A stretch of DNA of 64,000 nucleotides from Emydura subglobosa (taxonomy: Eukaryota; Chordata; Testudines; Chelidae): contig ML679961.1 in assembly GCA_007922225.1 (NCBI GenBank), positions 64,431,075 to 64,495,074 on the forward strand, read 5' to 3'. Below the pieces are notes generated by a model that searched no databases, was not told the DNA's origin, and worked only from the letters and a program-made list of their open reading frames with translations. Below are positions 24,205 to 35,661 of this stretch, in pieces; the first letter of the stretch is position 1, and every line of letters begins with the position of its first letter. Both the position numbers and the translations under genes were made by a program.

Positions 24205-24334
24205 AGCCCTTCTGCTTGGCAAACTACCCATCAGCCTTTCATAGTGTGATGTTTAATCCAGTAGAACCCAGATTACTGGCTACTGCCAACTCTAAAGAGG
24301 GTGTGGGACTTTGGGACATTCGCAAACCACAGAG
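24205..24334 (+). CDS. DCAF5: DCAF5 coding exon with second WDIR motif
   Basis: A 130-nt exon. The acceptor is TTTTTTCCATAG (AG at 24203-24204) and the donor is GTAAGA at 24335. Joined to the previous exon it reads EPFCLANYPSAFHSVMFNP and continues to SKEGVGLWDIRKPQ, leaving AG of a Ser codon. It encodes the next WD40 blade and ends on a second WDIR, again a WDxR-type DDB1-docking motif. Open frame continues about 190 nt upstream of the acceptor in the same reading frame, but that part is intron: the homologous protein joins SPHG directly to EPFC. Confidence 0.95.
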
Positions 24335-25053
24335 GTAAGAACTGGCTGTCTTTTTGTTCTTATAGCATATTATGCCGTCTAATCTACCTCTTTTCAGAGG
24401 TGCTGGCATGCCATTCAATGAACTATGGTCCAAATGTGGAGTGATGAGAGAGGACCCAAAATGAGGCATAATAAAATTTTTAGGGCATGAAGTTTTGCAA
24501 TAATGGAGGATTACATTTTCTGGTGTGTATATAGTAAAATCTTGTTAATGGGGCTTCATCTTCCCAGGAATTTTGGAAAGCTGCAAGGCTCAGCAGGCTT
24601 TTATCTCTGTTTCTTAACTTTACACACTGCATTGATGCACTGAAATACTGGTAGAGTGGGCAACCTTAGTGGAAGCTAGCTATGTTTGACTAACTGGAAG
24701 AAAAGCCAGCAGTCTTCAAAGTCTCTCCCTTGAGTGAGCTGACCCAGCAGTGATTCCTCATTATCCAAGGGTTTTGGATATTCAAAAAGTCCTATGGACC
24801 TTGAGACTTCTATTGTATAATTCTGTTTAATTCAACTTCATTATTCTGCATTTCTGGCAAAAATTTACAATTTAAAATGAGAGTGTAAGATTACAGTATG
24901 AGGGAGAGGTAAACTTGGTTTTAAAATGAAGGACATTCCACATCTGAATGTGATATGTTTGCTTAGGCTTTTCTGTTGGAACTGCTTTTTTTTGGAAGGA
25001 AGGTTCTTTTTCTTCTTCCCTTTTTACAAATTTAACTTTAAAACTAAATTTAA

Positions 25054-25220
25054 TTCTTCTTCGAGTGCTTGCTCATGTCCATTCCACTATATGTGTGTGC
25101 ATACCTCCGTGCACGGCCACCAGAACTTTTTTACCCTTAGCAGATCCCATAGGGCCGGCTCTGGTGCCCCCTGGAGCCCTACGCACATGCTGCAGTATAT
25201 GAGGCGTTGCCGGCCCTAGG
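25054..25220. repeat. DIRS-like element, left inverted terminal repeat
   Basis: It starts TTCTTCTTCGAGTGCTTGCT and includes CATGTCCATTCCACTATA, CCTCCGTGCACGGCCACC, the TTAGCAGATCCC block, and GCAGTATATGAGGCGTTGCC. Each block recurs as its reverse complement, with small differences, at 29748-29915. Confidence 0.85.
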
Positions 25221-26157
25221 CCCCCTCAGTTCTTTCTTTCTGCCCGTGACAGTTACTGGAACTGCCTGTGCTTGCACTGCAAGCGCATAATTCCCCGTGT
25301 TTTGAACTTTAAGCAAGGATCTTTTGTGTTAGTTAGTTAGCTTAATAACTGTTGTTGGTAGTTAGAGTCTTTGAAATAGTCTAGCTGAGACTTTACAGGG
25401 AGCAGGTATGCTTCCGTCTCATGGCTTCAAGCCGTGTGCTTCCAGCGGGAAGGCTTTCCCGCTAAATGACACCCCCTCCCCCCACGTTTCAGGCAGTGGG
25501 GAGCTTTCATAAGGAGAAGAATGGATCTGCAAGGCTTTCAGACCAAAATCCGCCCGAAAGCCTCACTCATGGAGCCCCTGACCGGCTCTGAACCAACCTG
25601 CTCCTCTGCGGTACCCAATGTGCCATCAGTGCAGAGGGCACCGTCGGCACCAACCTCACTTGGCACCGTAAAGAGACGGAATCAGCGCTTGGAATGCAGA
25701 TACTCCCCCGCACTGGCTTAGTAGGGGGGTGGAGCACCAATCTGTACTGAGGTCGGATCATGGAGGCTCGATGCCTGAGCCAGTGTCTCCAGCCAGGGAA
25801 CCTCCCCCGACTCTTGGGAGTGGGGGAGCCCTTGGCACCTACCGGCACCGTCGACTTCGGAGGCCGTTGGATGGCAAGAGCCTTGTTGGCCTTGCATACA
25901 CCACCGCTGCCCATACCTCCACAGGAGAGAAGGGGCTGGTGTTACGGGGAAAGCCCGCGTTGGGTCCCCTTGAATGGCTCAAGAGATTCCTAGCACAGGG
26001 AGGAAGATTTCTTGCAGACCGGTTTCCTAGGGTACAGCAGGAATGCTCCCCTAGAAGTTATTCCAGGTAGCGGTCACCAGACTGACCTGCATCGAGGTGG
26101 AGAGCAAAGTCGCCCGTCCGACACTGGTCTCTGCCCGCTGGCACTGGGTGAGGTCCA

Positions 26158-26384
26158 TCTCACTGTTCCTGCTCTCCGGCAGCGAAGAGTTCGCCCGCAA
26201 TGACATGGTGCTGATCCCGGTCACCGGAGACAGTCTCGGTACCGAGGAATTCGCCAGGCGGTGCTGAACCCAGTTGCTGGAGACAAACTTGGCACCGAGG
26301 AGTTCACCCCCCTGCACCGAGGCAGCACTGAACCCGGATGCTGGAGACAGACTCAGCACTGAGGATTTGCCCCGCACCGAAGCC
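26158..26384 (+). repeat. Degenerate tandem repeat in gag-like region of DIRS element
   Basis: About four units of 52-64 bp, starting near 26158, 26211, 26264 and 26328. Three share the core CTGA(A/T)CCC(G/A)G, then GGAGACA and a GCACCGAGGA-type block. The repeat gives several overlapping short open frames on both strands. Confidence 0.65.
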
Positions 26385-27519
26385 GCGCAGTACCTGGCAC
26401 CGGAGTTTGACTCAATGCTGAGATGCATGCAGAGCGCAAAGTCCTCGGTACCGGGATGACGCTCTGGTCAGCCCAGCTCGCCGGAGCGTTGTCCGTACGC
26501 CTGCTCCAGGCACAGCACCCGCGTCGAACCTGGTAGTCGAGGTCATCGACGCTGAGGGGACGCTCACCGGAGCAACAGAGCACCTGTGGGTCGGGGCACC
26601 CCCGCCCCAGGCTTGGTATTGCACAGTGAGAGCCTTTCGGGCAGCGCCACCATAGTCCTTTGGCGGTGCTTCGGTGTCCCTTAGGGAGGAAGTCGCTGGG
26701 GGAGCCATCACCAACTTGTTTGGAGAAAAATTTTATTCAACAGCACTACCAGCAAGTAGACGGTGAGCTCTTGTGGGACTCAGTGAGCCGCTTTGCTGAG
26801 GCTCTGCCCAGCAGCAGGCGCTGAACTTGTATACCATTGCAGAAGAGGGTACTACAGGAGCTAGAGCAGTGCTCTAGCCATCCTCAGTTGCTGCTGATTC
26901 GGTGGGCAGAACCATACCCCCCGCCATCAGCATGCTTAATGTTAGTGGCGGCAATCCTGGGTTGTCCCAAAAGGTACCAGCAGCCCTGCCGGGGCCCTCC
27001 CTTGAATGAGTCAGCCTTGTCTTCGGTTCAGATGGATGCGAAGCTGCGTGGTCTGAAGGATTCCAAGACCATGCTCTGTTCCATAGGCCGTTACACCCCA
27101 CAGACCTTTAGGTGTCAGGCAGGTCCCTAGGGACAGCAGCAGCAGAGGTGTCCACCACAGTTGTCGCACGACCTATGGGCAATGGGACAGAGTCAGGGGG
27201 TCTAGGAGACACCATCCGCCCTGACTGGCTCCTTAAGCCCTCAGTAAGGGTCATCTCGGCAATAGGGCAGTCGGAAAAGGCCCTTTCTGATGGCGCATGC
27301 AAGGGCAGCGCCCTAGCCTCTACCCTCCTTCTGGTTCACGTGGGCCAGAACGCCTTCAGACCACTGGGTCCTTAATATGGTTTGGTGGGCTGAGCCCCCC
27401 GATCGTCTCTGCTTTCTCCCACAGCCCCCACGACACCTCCCCTTCCTTCCTCTCAGTGGCAATTCCACATCCAAGAGGTTGAGAGCCCCATCCCAGAGAA
27501 GTGGGAAAGGTCCCTCAGG

Positions 27520-28850
27520 GTGCAGTGGAAGAGGTCTTACCTGAGGTACTTCCTCGTCCCCTAGAAAAAGGGGATTTAAGGACGGTATCAGACCTACGTC
27601 GTCTCACAAATACCGCAAGGGATGCAAGTCTTGCATGGTCTCCCAGCTCCAGTATTGGATACAGGAGCCTGGTATGCTGGCCTGGATGTCAGGGACACAC
27701 ATCTTCAACTCCTCCTTCACCTCGTAGTGGTTGGCTTCTTCTGATGTAGACGGCTTTACCCTGTGGCCTGTTCTCGGCCCCGGGGGTATTTACCGAAGGC
27801 CTGGCAGTGGTAACTGCATGCTTGAGGCAAAAGGGGGTGCAGGACTTGCACAGGGCAGGTCCAGGTCCCAAGTCCAGAGCAGTGTGAGCCAGTCAGGCGC
27901 CACTTGCAGCTGGTAGGTCCTGCTGGTAAACAAACAAAGTTCACGTTAACTCAGGTACAGCCTATGAAATGCATCGATGTGACCAGTTGCTTCCCGGGCC
28001 AGGCCTTCATGCTGTGAGACAGCATCCCTCAGGATGGCCCACCTGCACAAATGCCCAACGACAACAGCCAAACATGGCCAACAGCTGGTAGGTCACAGAG
28101 TGGCCTGCACCTGTGTGGTGAGACTAGCGAGCCTGACGCTTAGGCCACTTTAGTCACGGCTAGCCTCAATGTACAGTCCAAGCAGGTAACTTCTACACTG
28201 GGAGGCTACGGTCCCCTCTCCTCTTCCCCCTCTCCCCCCGCCTATCCCCCCCCCCCCCAAAAAAAAAAAAAAAACCCAAACAGCAGCAAGCCCTAGCCTC
28301 CCTAGACTGGTGGATGACTCCTCAGGAGGTGTGAAGGGGCGTTCAGTTCGTGGAGCTGGCTCCCTCAGTTACCCTGATGTTGGACGCTATGGGCAGAGGG
28401 TGAAGTGCCATATTGGCACTGACCTCAGCTCACAAGGCATCTGGCCAAGGAAGGAGAGGCGTCAGCACACCAATGTAAAGATCCGTAAAACACCTGCAGG
28501 GCTTGCAGAATGTTCCTCCGCTTATCGAGGGCAGGGTAGTACACGTGCTGACAAAAAGCACAGCGTCCATGTACTACATCGACAGGCTGGGGAAGCCCAT
28601 TCATCAGCCGCATGAAGGAAAGCTATCAGTCCTTAGGACCTGGCGGTGATCACCTCCCGGGGGTGATGAATGACAAGGCAGACCACATCAAGGGGTCGCC
28701 ATCCCTCACCACGGTGGGTCACTGCACCCACAAAGGGTGTCTACAACCATTTGGAGGGGGGGTTTCCCCAAAGGGGATATGTCCATATTGGACTGGAGCC
28801 CGAGGTGTCCACAGTGCTGCTCTCTCCGTGGTCAAGGGGAGGGAGTGATC
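27520..28850 (+). pseudogene. DIRS-like reverse transcriptase / RNase H remnants
   Basis: Broken + strand frames show the wording of DIRS-type polymerase regions: YFLVPRKRG followed by a degraded IRPTSSHKY block (about 27545-27610), AWYAGLDVRDTHLQLLLHL (about 27669-27725, an equivalent of the RT motif around the first catalytic Asp), LDWWMTPQEV (about 28303) before an RNase H-like part, then GDHLPGVMNDKADHI (about 28645), like the LPG..N..AD segment at the end of such RNase H domains. Stops and frameshifts occur throughout. A C13A16 tract at 28246-28274 splits the region. I did not find the YxDD box, so part of the RT seems lost. Not functional. Confidence 0.7.
28246..28274. repeat. C13A16 mixed homopolymer
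   Basis: Thirteen C followed directly by sixteen A, inside the DIRS-like element. Confidence 0.9.
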
Positions 28851-29139
28851 GCCAATGCCATCTGTCTTCATATTCACTTTCCCACCTTTCCCCTCCTGCA
28901 TGCAGTCCTGCTAAAGATGAGGAGGGGTTAAACAAATGCCATCTCAATTGCTCCGGCCTGGCCACGCCAGCATGGTTCAGCATACTGCTGGACTTCTCGA
29001 TTGCCTGCCTCAGGAGCCTCCGGGACAGCATGATCCTAGGATCATGGTCACTGGCGGTGCCCAGACCTGGACCCTCGACACCTCAGGGAGTGGTGGATCG
29101 GTGACCAAAAGACGACGAGCGAGCCACTCACAGTAAGCC

Positions 29140-29560
29140 CAGTGAGTCCTGCTGAGTAGCAGGAAGCCCTCCACGCAGGTCGTGTACCGGGTTAAATGGA
29201 AGTGACTGTGGCCTGCTGGGAAGAGTCCTGGAGTATTCCGCCCAGCCTCTCACCAGTGCAGGCGATCCGGGAAATACTTGCCACAGTTAAAGCTCCAGGG
29301 ACTGGTTGCGACCTCCCTGAAGGCCCACCTAGCAGCCATATCAGCTTTCCATCAGTCGCTGGAAGGGGGATTGCGGTTCTCCCATCTGACGTCGGTTAGG
29401 TTCCTGGGGGGGGCGGGGAGGCTCTATCCGTAGGTCCGCGACCCGGTGCCTCCCTGGGATCTTGACCTCATCCTTTCATGGCCCACGGGGCTCCCCCTTG
29501 GAACCTGTGGCGTGGGAAGACATGGGCTTCAATAGAGCTGTGCTGCAGGTAGCTCACCGC
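29140..29560 (+). pseudogene. Truncated tyrosine recombinase-like remnant
   Basis: Frames read SSRKPST(Q/R)VVYRVKWK (about 29155), later SLKAHLAAISAFHQSLEGG (about 29315) and FSHLTSVRFLGGGGEAL, matching the N-terminal DNA-binding half of DIRS/crypton-type tyrosine recombinases as I know them. The C-terminal half with the catalytic Arg, His-x-x-Arg and Tyr is missing: the sequence passes into the internal complementary region within about 50 bp. The element is therefore not able to insert by itself. Confidence 0.65.
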
Positions 29561-29605
29561 TAACTCCGGCCCACCTCCAAGGTACTGCTTGTTAGTCACC
29601 TAAAG

Positions 29606-29698
29606 TGGAATGGACACAAGCAAGCACTCGAAGAAGAAAACAAGGTTATTTACCAGTAATTGATGTTCTTCGAGATGTGTTGCTCATGTCCATTCCAC
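29606..29698. repeat. DIRS internal complementary region
   Basis: TGGAATGGACACAAGCAAGC and the following CACTCGAAGAAGAA are the reverse complement of the left outer end; they run directly into AACAAGGTTATTTACCAGTA and TTCTTCGAGATGTGTTGCTC, the reverse complement of the right outer end (up to 29938). In DIRS elements such a junction is thought to template the circular DNA intermediate. Confidence 0.8.
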
Positions 29699-29747
29699 AA
29701 CCCACCCCCCCGTTCCCACCACCGGAGTTAGCGGAAAGAGGGGGTGT

Positions 29748-29938
29748 AGGGCCGGCAGTGCCTCATATACCGTGGCATGTGTGCAGGGCTCTAGGGGATG
29801 CCAGAGCTGGCCCTACGGGATCTGCTAAGGGGGAAAAAAGTTCCGGTGGCTGTGCACGGAGGCGTGCACACACCTATAATGGAATGGACATGAGCAACAC
29901 ATCACGAAGAACATCAGTTATTGGTAAGTAACCTTGTT
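29748..29938. repeat. DIRS-like element, right inverted terminal repeat
   Basis: Reverse-complement copy of 25054-25220 (for example GCCTCATATACCGTGGCATG and ATGGAATGGACATGAGCAAC), extended by ATCAGTTATTGGTAAGTAAC up to about 29938. The extension is matched only in the internal complementary region, as expected for the right end of a DIRS element. It contains the donor-like GGTAAGTA at 29923-29930. Confidence 0.8.
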
Positions 29939-30665
29939 TTTTCCTCTTGATCAGCATAATCTGAGAATTCTTTGGAGCAGTTCAAGTAAATGTACAAAAT
30001 TTCCCTTTGTTTTTGCTTGTTTCATAATTGGAAATATGCAAGTATCAGTACAGAGAGAGTAGGGAGAATTGGCTGGGGCAGGTAAGTGAAAAAAGAATTC
30101 AGAGACAGTGACTTACACTGCTAATAGCCCCAGATTTACAATTTTCCTCCTACAACAGTACACCTGGATTTGTTACTTATCCAGCGGTAGGACAGACCAA
30201 TCTTCATCTGATAGAGTTAAATAAGGACTGGCTTTTATAGAAAACTTATTTAAACCTGTTAAGACATCCATTGTATTGATGACAGAATGATGGGCTCAGA
30301 TTTTTTTTAAACTGCGAGTTGTTTAATGAATTGATTTGTTTTCTGGTTACCTAGCTTTGATCAGATTTGGATCAGATTTTCCCAGCTATAGGTCTTTGGC
30401 TGTAGAACTCTCACTTGGAAGATCTGTCAGAGTCCTTCACTGAATGCCTTGTAATGTCTAATGTTACATTTCAAACATCTACATGTTGAGAGAGTGAACT
30501 AAAAGGGTATTTAAAATCTGTATCTAAATTGTCTTACCTGATCTTTTCCACACTCTCAATGCTAAGCTAACTGTAACTTTCCTGATAGTTACTGAGACTT
30601 ATTTAGCCCTTAATGAGCATTGTTCTTGTCCTTGCTCATCCATTTAATATGAAGTTCTAGTCTAA

Positions 30666-30903
30666 GGGCTTCTTTATGCAAACACTCTTATTCGGGCCAA
30701 GCTAGGGTCTAAATCACCTCTTTACTAGTGTGCCACCCACTAACTTTCTGTGTGGATCCTGCTGCCACACATACAAAATTTAGTAGTGAGCTTTCTGGAG
30801 TACAGCAGGGAACTCATAGTGCATGTCAGCAGGGTGCACAGGAGATCAGTATGGTGTAGATTTACATTCTAAGTTGCAGCACACTATTTGTATAGACAAG
30901 CCC
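30666..30903. mobile_element. TAA-flanked miniature inverted-repeat element
   Basis: It starts GGGCTTCTTTATGC and ends GTATAGACAAGCCC, with TAA on both sides (30663-30665 and 30904-30906). 238 bp, non-coding, same terminus type as the other TWA-flanked elements. Confidence 0.7.
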
Positions 30904-31103
30904 TAAGTAATTACTAACACGTTCATTGTAGGGTTCCGTTCCCTGTTTCATTGATTGACTCTCAGGGTCCCAGCTCATTTTACGATATTGACAAAGGGGG
31001 AAAAAACCCTATCTTTTTACTTGTAAAAAGAGAGACAGTCTGGGCTTTTTGTCTCTGGCTCACCCCCATCTAATAATAATAAAGCTTCCGTCGTTGCAAC
31101 TTA

Positions 31104-31218
31104 GGGCCTTTTTCCAGTTTAGTTTGTCATGACCTAGCACTCTTATTCTGGATACTCTCCATACTGAGAGTTATAGCAGTAAAGTTATGCCAGTAAATTT
31201 CCCTGTGTAGATAAGCCC
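31104..31218. mobile_element. TTA-flanked miniature inverted-repeat element (115 bp)
   Basis: It starts GGGCCTTTTTCC and ends GTGTAGATAAGCCC, with TTA on both sides (31101-31103 and 31219-31221). Internally ATTCTGGATACTC and AAGTTATGCCAG resemble sibling elements. Confidence 0.7.
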
Positions 31219-31956
31219 TTAGTTCCAAACTCATGGATGAGCCAGAATAGATTGAAACGTGTTCTCTCACATAGATGGGCTGTGTTGGGCTAGCAGTAGA
31301 AAGTAGTGAAAACCTTTGTCATTAAAGACAGCAGAAATGACCTTAAATATGTAAAATGGCACCATTTTTATGCATGTACCTTTTTCTGGCCATATGAGTT
31401 CACTCTTGCTGGCCAGTTTGTACTTCTTTTGTTTTCCCATTTAGACCTTTATTCCCATCCTGCCAGGTCTCTCGGTTTTTCTGTATGGAGTCAGTAGTGA
31501 GTTTTCCTCAGAACCTGGTGGTGTGCTGCTTCTGTCAGCAACATGTAGAATAACCCTAGATCTCTCATCTTAGGACACTGTTCTGTCCCATTGCTTAGCC
31601 TTATCAATATGTAATATACTGTAACGTGGAGAACTCTTGGGGATATGAGTGGAGAAGGGAGGAATAACCACGTGTGCTTATGATTTCAGAGGGCACTAAT
31701 TGCATCCACACTCACATAGCTTTGTTCTTTCTGATACCCAAAATTGCCTCATTAGAACATACTCAGATTAGTGACTCTCTCTCTTTTGGCTGTAATTTAT
31801 ATTGTTCCAGGTTTAACAGGTTTATTGTTAGGAATTTCGGATACATGAGATCCTCATTTAAGGCAAAATTCCACATCCCTTACTCAATAATGGGAAATTT
31901 TTCTTGACTTCAGTGAGTTCTTTTCACTGGCTAAGGGCTGCAGGATCAGGCCTCTG

Positions 31957-32190
31957 AGGCCTTGACTAGACAGGAATATGTTGGCAAAGAATTGCATGTT
32001 GAGTGTAGACAAGGTACTCTGCCTTTAGCACATGTTAAACTGTTAAATTAAAGCCTGGAAGGGGGGCCTAGGCTTAACTTGATGAATTAAGCGTGTGTTA
32101 AAGGCAGGATTCTTTGTCTACACTAGATTCTTTAGCTGTGTTGGCTGACTTGCTAACCAGAAACTTTAACAAGTCTAGACAAGGTTTTAG
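31957..32190. mobile_element. Cluster of small inverted-repeat element ends
   Basis: Four terminus-like motifs alternate in direction: GGCCTTGACTAGACAGG (31957), GTGTAGACAAGG (about 32003), TTTGTCTACACTAG (about 32112) and GTCTAGACAAGG (about 32174). This is either two adjacent short elements or one with internal repeats. Confidence 0.5.
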
Positions 32191-34407
32191 TGTAGTTTCA
32201 GAAGTATACCTCAGCTGTTCTAATATACTGGAGGACGCGGGAAAAGAAGGAAAATGCAAGTCTTGGCGTGGATTAAAAAAACTAAGAATCAGTGGTCTGG
32301 GTCTCCCGAAATAATTTTGGTGAGAAGACAAACTTAGTATGTGGGTCAGATGGAACTGAGGCACCACTGATCCTGACAAATGGAGGCCAAATTTTAGGTT
32401 TCCTGTTTTTGGGGATTTTTTTTTTTTTAGGTTTTTTTTTTTTTTTTTAATCAGAGATACATGGGGAAAATGTGATGCAAATTGAATTTTTTAATAACCT
32501 TGGTCTAAACTGAAGGAATTTTAACTTGTGAAATTTGTAAACTTGTTAGTGTTGAAATTGGTGAGTAAAGACGTTTACATGAATGCCAGAAATTGCTGTG
32601 TATATATCTTTATAAGAGTGTAAGCACCAAAGTGAGCCAAACCTGCATTTCATATCTGAAATCACATCAAAAGCCTTAGAGCTAAAAAAACAAAAACAAA
32701 AAACAACTTTTAAAGAAGGAAGGTTGTTATGCATCCCTGTGAATCCTCAATTACTGAAATTCTGGAAAGCTTGCTTATATCAGGATTGTGCTGGGACACA
32801 TATGTTACCCAAATAACAAATATTACAGGATCTTATTAGGGGATAAGGCAACAAGCCGCATTTACTGTGAACACAGAAACTTCTGTAGATAGTATCAAAG
32901 AAAAGAAAAGTATCAACACTGTAATAACATTAATATTGTGCTCTACTTAGTGAAATAGCATTAATAATAATGTAAACACTAGGAAAACAGTATTAACATT
33001 ATATCAATACTACAAATTACAGAGATGTTTCAATTGATGCTTTCATTCACATTCACGCACACTGATAGGCACACACAGATAGAGACAGACAAACATACAT
33101 AGGGATCTTCCAGATGTCATAGTTACCAGCTTCTTGGTGCTCATGATAGTCACTGGCCAGGTGACTAGAGCATGAGGATGAGGAGCAAGGTTCTGCTGAT
33201 GCGCATCGGTACTCCTGGCTGATGTGATGTTGTAGACCCGAACCTCCAGCCTTCATCATCTTGTCCCATTTTATAGGGAAAGGACCCCATGTAAATCTAT
33301 GGGTTTTGCATTGTCATGCTGCAACTGCATTCTTGGTGTGATCCTCAATCACCCACATTGTTGCAAGCCTGATCATATTTTGTCCTTTGAAATGTGCTGG
33401 TTCCTCTTCGGCCATTTGATCATCTTTGCTTCTTTCTTCTTCCCTCAAGCGTTTTAGGTGAGGCTGGTGTTTTCTTCATGTCTGTTTCGATATCGCTTAC
33501 TCAGACCAATTGTTCAATCACTCTTTTTGTCTACACCCAACTCAATTGCTCAGCCATTCACACTTCAATCACTCAGGGCGAACTCCTAGCTGAAGAACTT
33601 ACATATTATTTTTAAAGCAAACCTTATTTCATTTTTGACAGTGTCTTTCACAATTAGATAGATACATTACATTGCAGTGTGGCTTTTGTACTTAGAATAG
33701 GATTTTTACAAATATATTGGAAGCAGGTAAAATTAACAGATAAACTGGCCAGTGGACATAGTACAGACATTTACAAACAATCTTAAAATTATACAAAGTA
33801 CAGACAGACTTGAATTAACATTTAAAAGGGTAGAACAGTAAGAGTCAGTTTGAGGTTTTAGCTTTTGATTCAGACTGATGTGCCTTTTGGTAGGAAGGGC
33901 GGGGGGGTGTTTGTGGCTCTGTTCTTACATATATTTCAAAAACAAGATTTTGGCCAACACATACTAAAACAGTAGCTCAGGAAAGAGGAGATGGCTACTG
34001 TGTTGTTAACTGCTCTTTCCTTTTCAAATTTACTTTGGTCCTTGTGGAAGCCTTTGCTTCCCTGATGGTATGTACCTCGGATACTTTTTGTAATTGGAAT
34101 ATCCTAGAAAAAGAAGTACTGTAACATTTTATTTATTGATTTGCTGTTAACTTGCCAGAGTCACAGGGAGCAGTATATACAATAGATGATATAAAATAAC
34201 TAATTTCTCGATGCTGTATGCGCCCATTTCCCAAACTTTACTTCTACTTCCATGGAAATGCGGGATGTCCTTGTGTGTCTGCGTGTCTCTTTTACTTGCA
34301 ATTGTCAGGGGCATCCCCTCTTTGCCTTTCAGTTATCTGTGAGAATGACTAGATCATATAATGACAGTTTCATTACAAAATAGTGCAGCCACTCCCTGCC
34401 CATTGTA

Positions 34408-34498
34408 GCCTTGTCTACACTGGCATTTTTCAGGAAATATCCCACTGGTGCAGTTCCACCTGTAGTGGTAGTGATGAAAGCACTGAGGTAGACAGGGC
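34408..34498. mobile_element. Short inverted-repeat element (about 90 bp)
   Basis: It starts GCCTTGTCTACACTGGC and ends GAGGTAGACAGGGC, inverted ends of the same family, with CACTGGTGCAG-like inner sequence. The duplication is unclear. Confidence 0.55.
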
Positions 34499-35661
34499 TC
34501 AGATGTTTTACCACTGTGTGGACTGAATTGTTGGAGGGGAAGGAAGACAGCAGGAAAAGTTGGTACTCTTCAAAGCTCCACCCACAAATAAACTCCACTT
34601 GTGTGAGTTGCCAGAATAAGACCTCACAGTAAATTGTGCAGATCTCTGGCCTCCCTTCCCTTTCTTACATGAGAAATGAAACAAGCTAAGTGTCAGTATT
34701 GTTAATGATCAGCATTGGGCATCTGAGATAATACCTCACTGACGCTGATGGTGCAATTTGGGTGTCTGAGCTATTGTTCTTGTCTCCTGAAGATTCTTGT
34801 AGATGTCTCTGCATGTACTAAACTAAAAAATGGGAACTGAGTGTTTCTTCACAACAGCTAGGGACTTCATTTAGGGAAAAAAAGAGCTGTAATTCTAGAT
34901 CATATAGCCACATCAGAAAGGTGACGGATACTGTATCATGCTTACCAGTTCAGTTCAGACCCTGACTGAGACCATGGCATCATTTGGCATTCTTGTCCAT
35001 TATGTCTATTTTGGTGTCTGAACTGAGGTTAGATCTTTAACTGAGACACTCCTCCGAACAGATTCTGCCTTTCTAGTTTAGTCAGACAGTGTGATCTCTT
35101 CCTATTGCTGTAAACTTCTTCTGAACTTTTGTTTGTTTTTTGCCTACCCATGTACACCTGTCACCAACTTCCACTGCCTATAGCACAAATTCCTAAATAG
35201 GATTTAAAGTACTAGTCCAAAACTTTCAAAGGTAGCCACTGACTGTTTGGATGTCACCATGCTGGAGGCTGTCTGTTTCCCCTCCCTCTCCTCGTAATCT
35301 CCCAGATGTGCTGGTCATATACAGCATCCACTGTCTTGAAGTAGAGTCATGGGTGTTCAGCACTTCTGAAAATCAGTTTCAAGGTGTTTCAAGTAGAGTC
35401 GCCCTGTCCCTGCACCTTCTGTCAACTTTAGCCTTAATTACTATTTTAACATGTTTTGTGGGCATGGGAGGTGGGGTAATCTGTAACTGCTTCATGTAAA
35501 AAGAATTTTAAAAAAATTCTTCCCCTCCCTCTGCTTTCTTTTAATAGTAGTTTTGGGAACACTTTAAAATAATGTTGAGTTAGAGATCTGTCCAGATTGC
35601 TGAGTGGAGCTCTACAGCCAGACTATCTGTCATAATGGCAGGACAGTGGTTGTACCACTTA

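Larger units (their letters stand above)
25054..29938 (+). mobile_element. DIRS-like tyrosine-recombinase retrotransposon, degenerate
   Basis: A 4.9-kb element with the architecture of DIRS1-type retrotransposons. The outer ends are inverted copies of each other over about 170 bp (25054-25220 versus 29748-29915). Just inside the right end, at 29606-29698, lies an internal complementary region: a reverse complement of the left terminus joined to a reverse complement of the right terminus. Between them is a GC-richer coding interior, with a gag-like 5' half (about 25300-27480), then decayed reverse transcriptase and RNase H, and a partial tyrosine recombinase N-terminal region. All frames are broken by stops and shifts. 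Elements of this kind insert through a recombinase rather than a DDE integrase and make no target duplication; I see none here. It lies in the sense direction of DCAF5. Confidence 0.8.

Noticed and set aside
25500..28850. Many 60-144 codon open frames as possible host genes
   Set aside because: All lie inside the DIRS-like element and are fragments or frame shadows of its decayed coding region.
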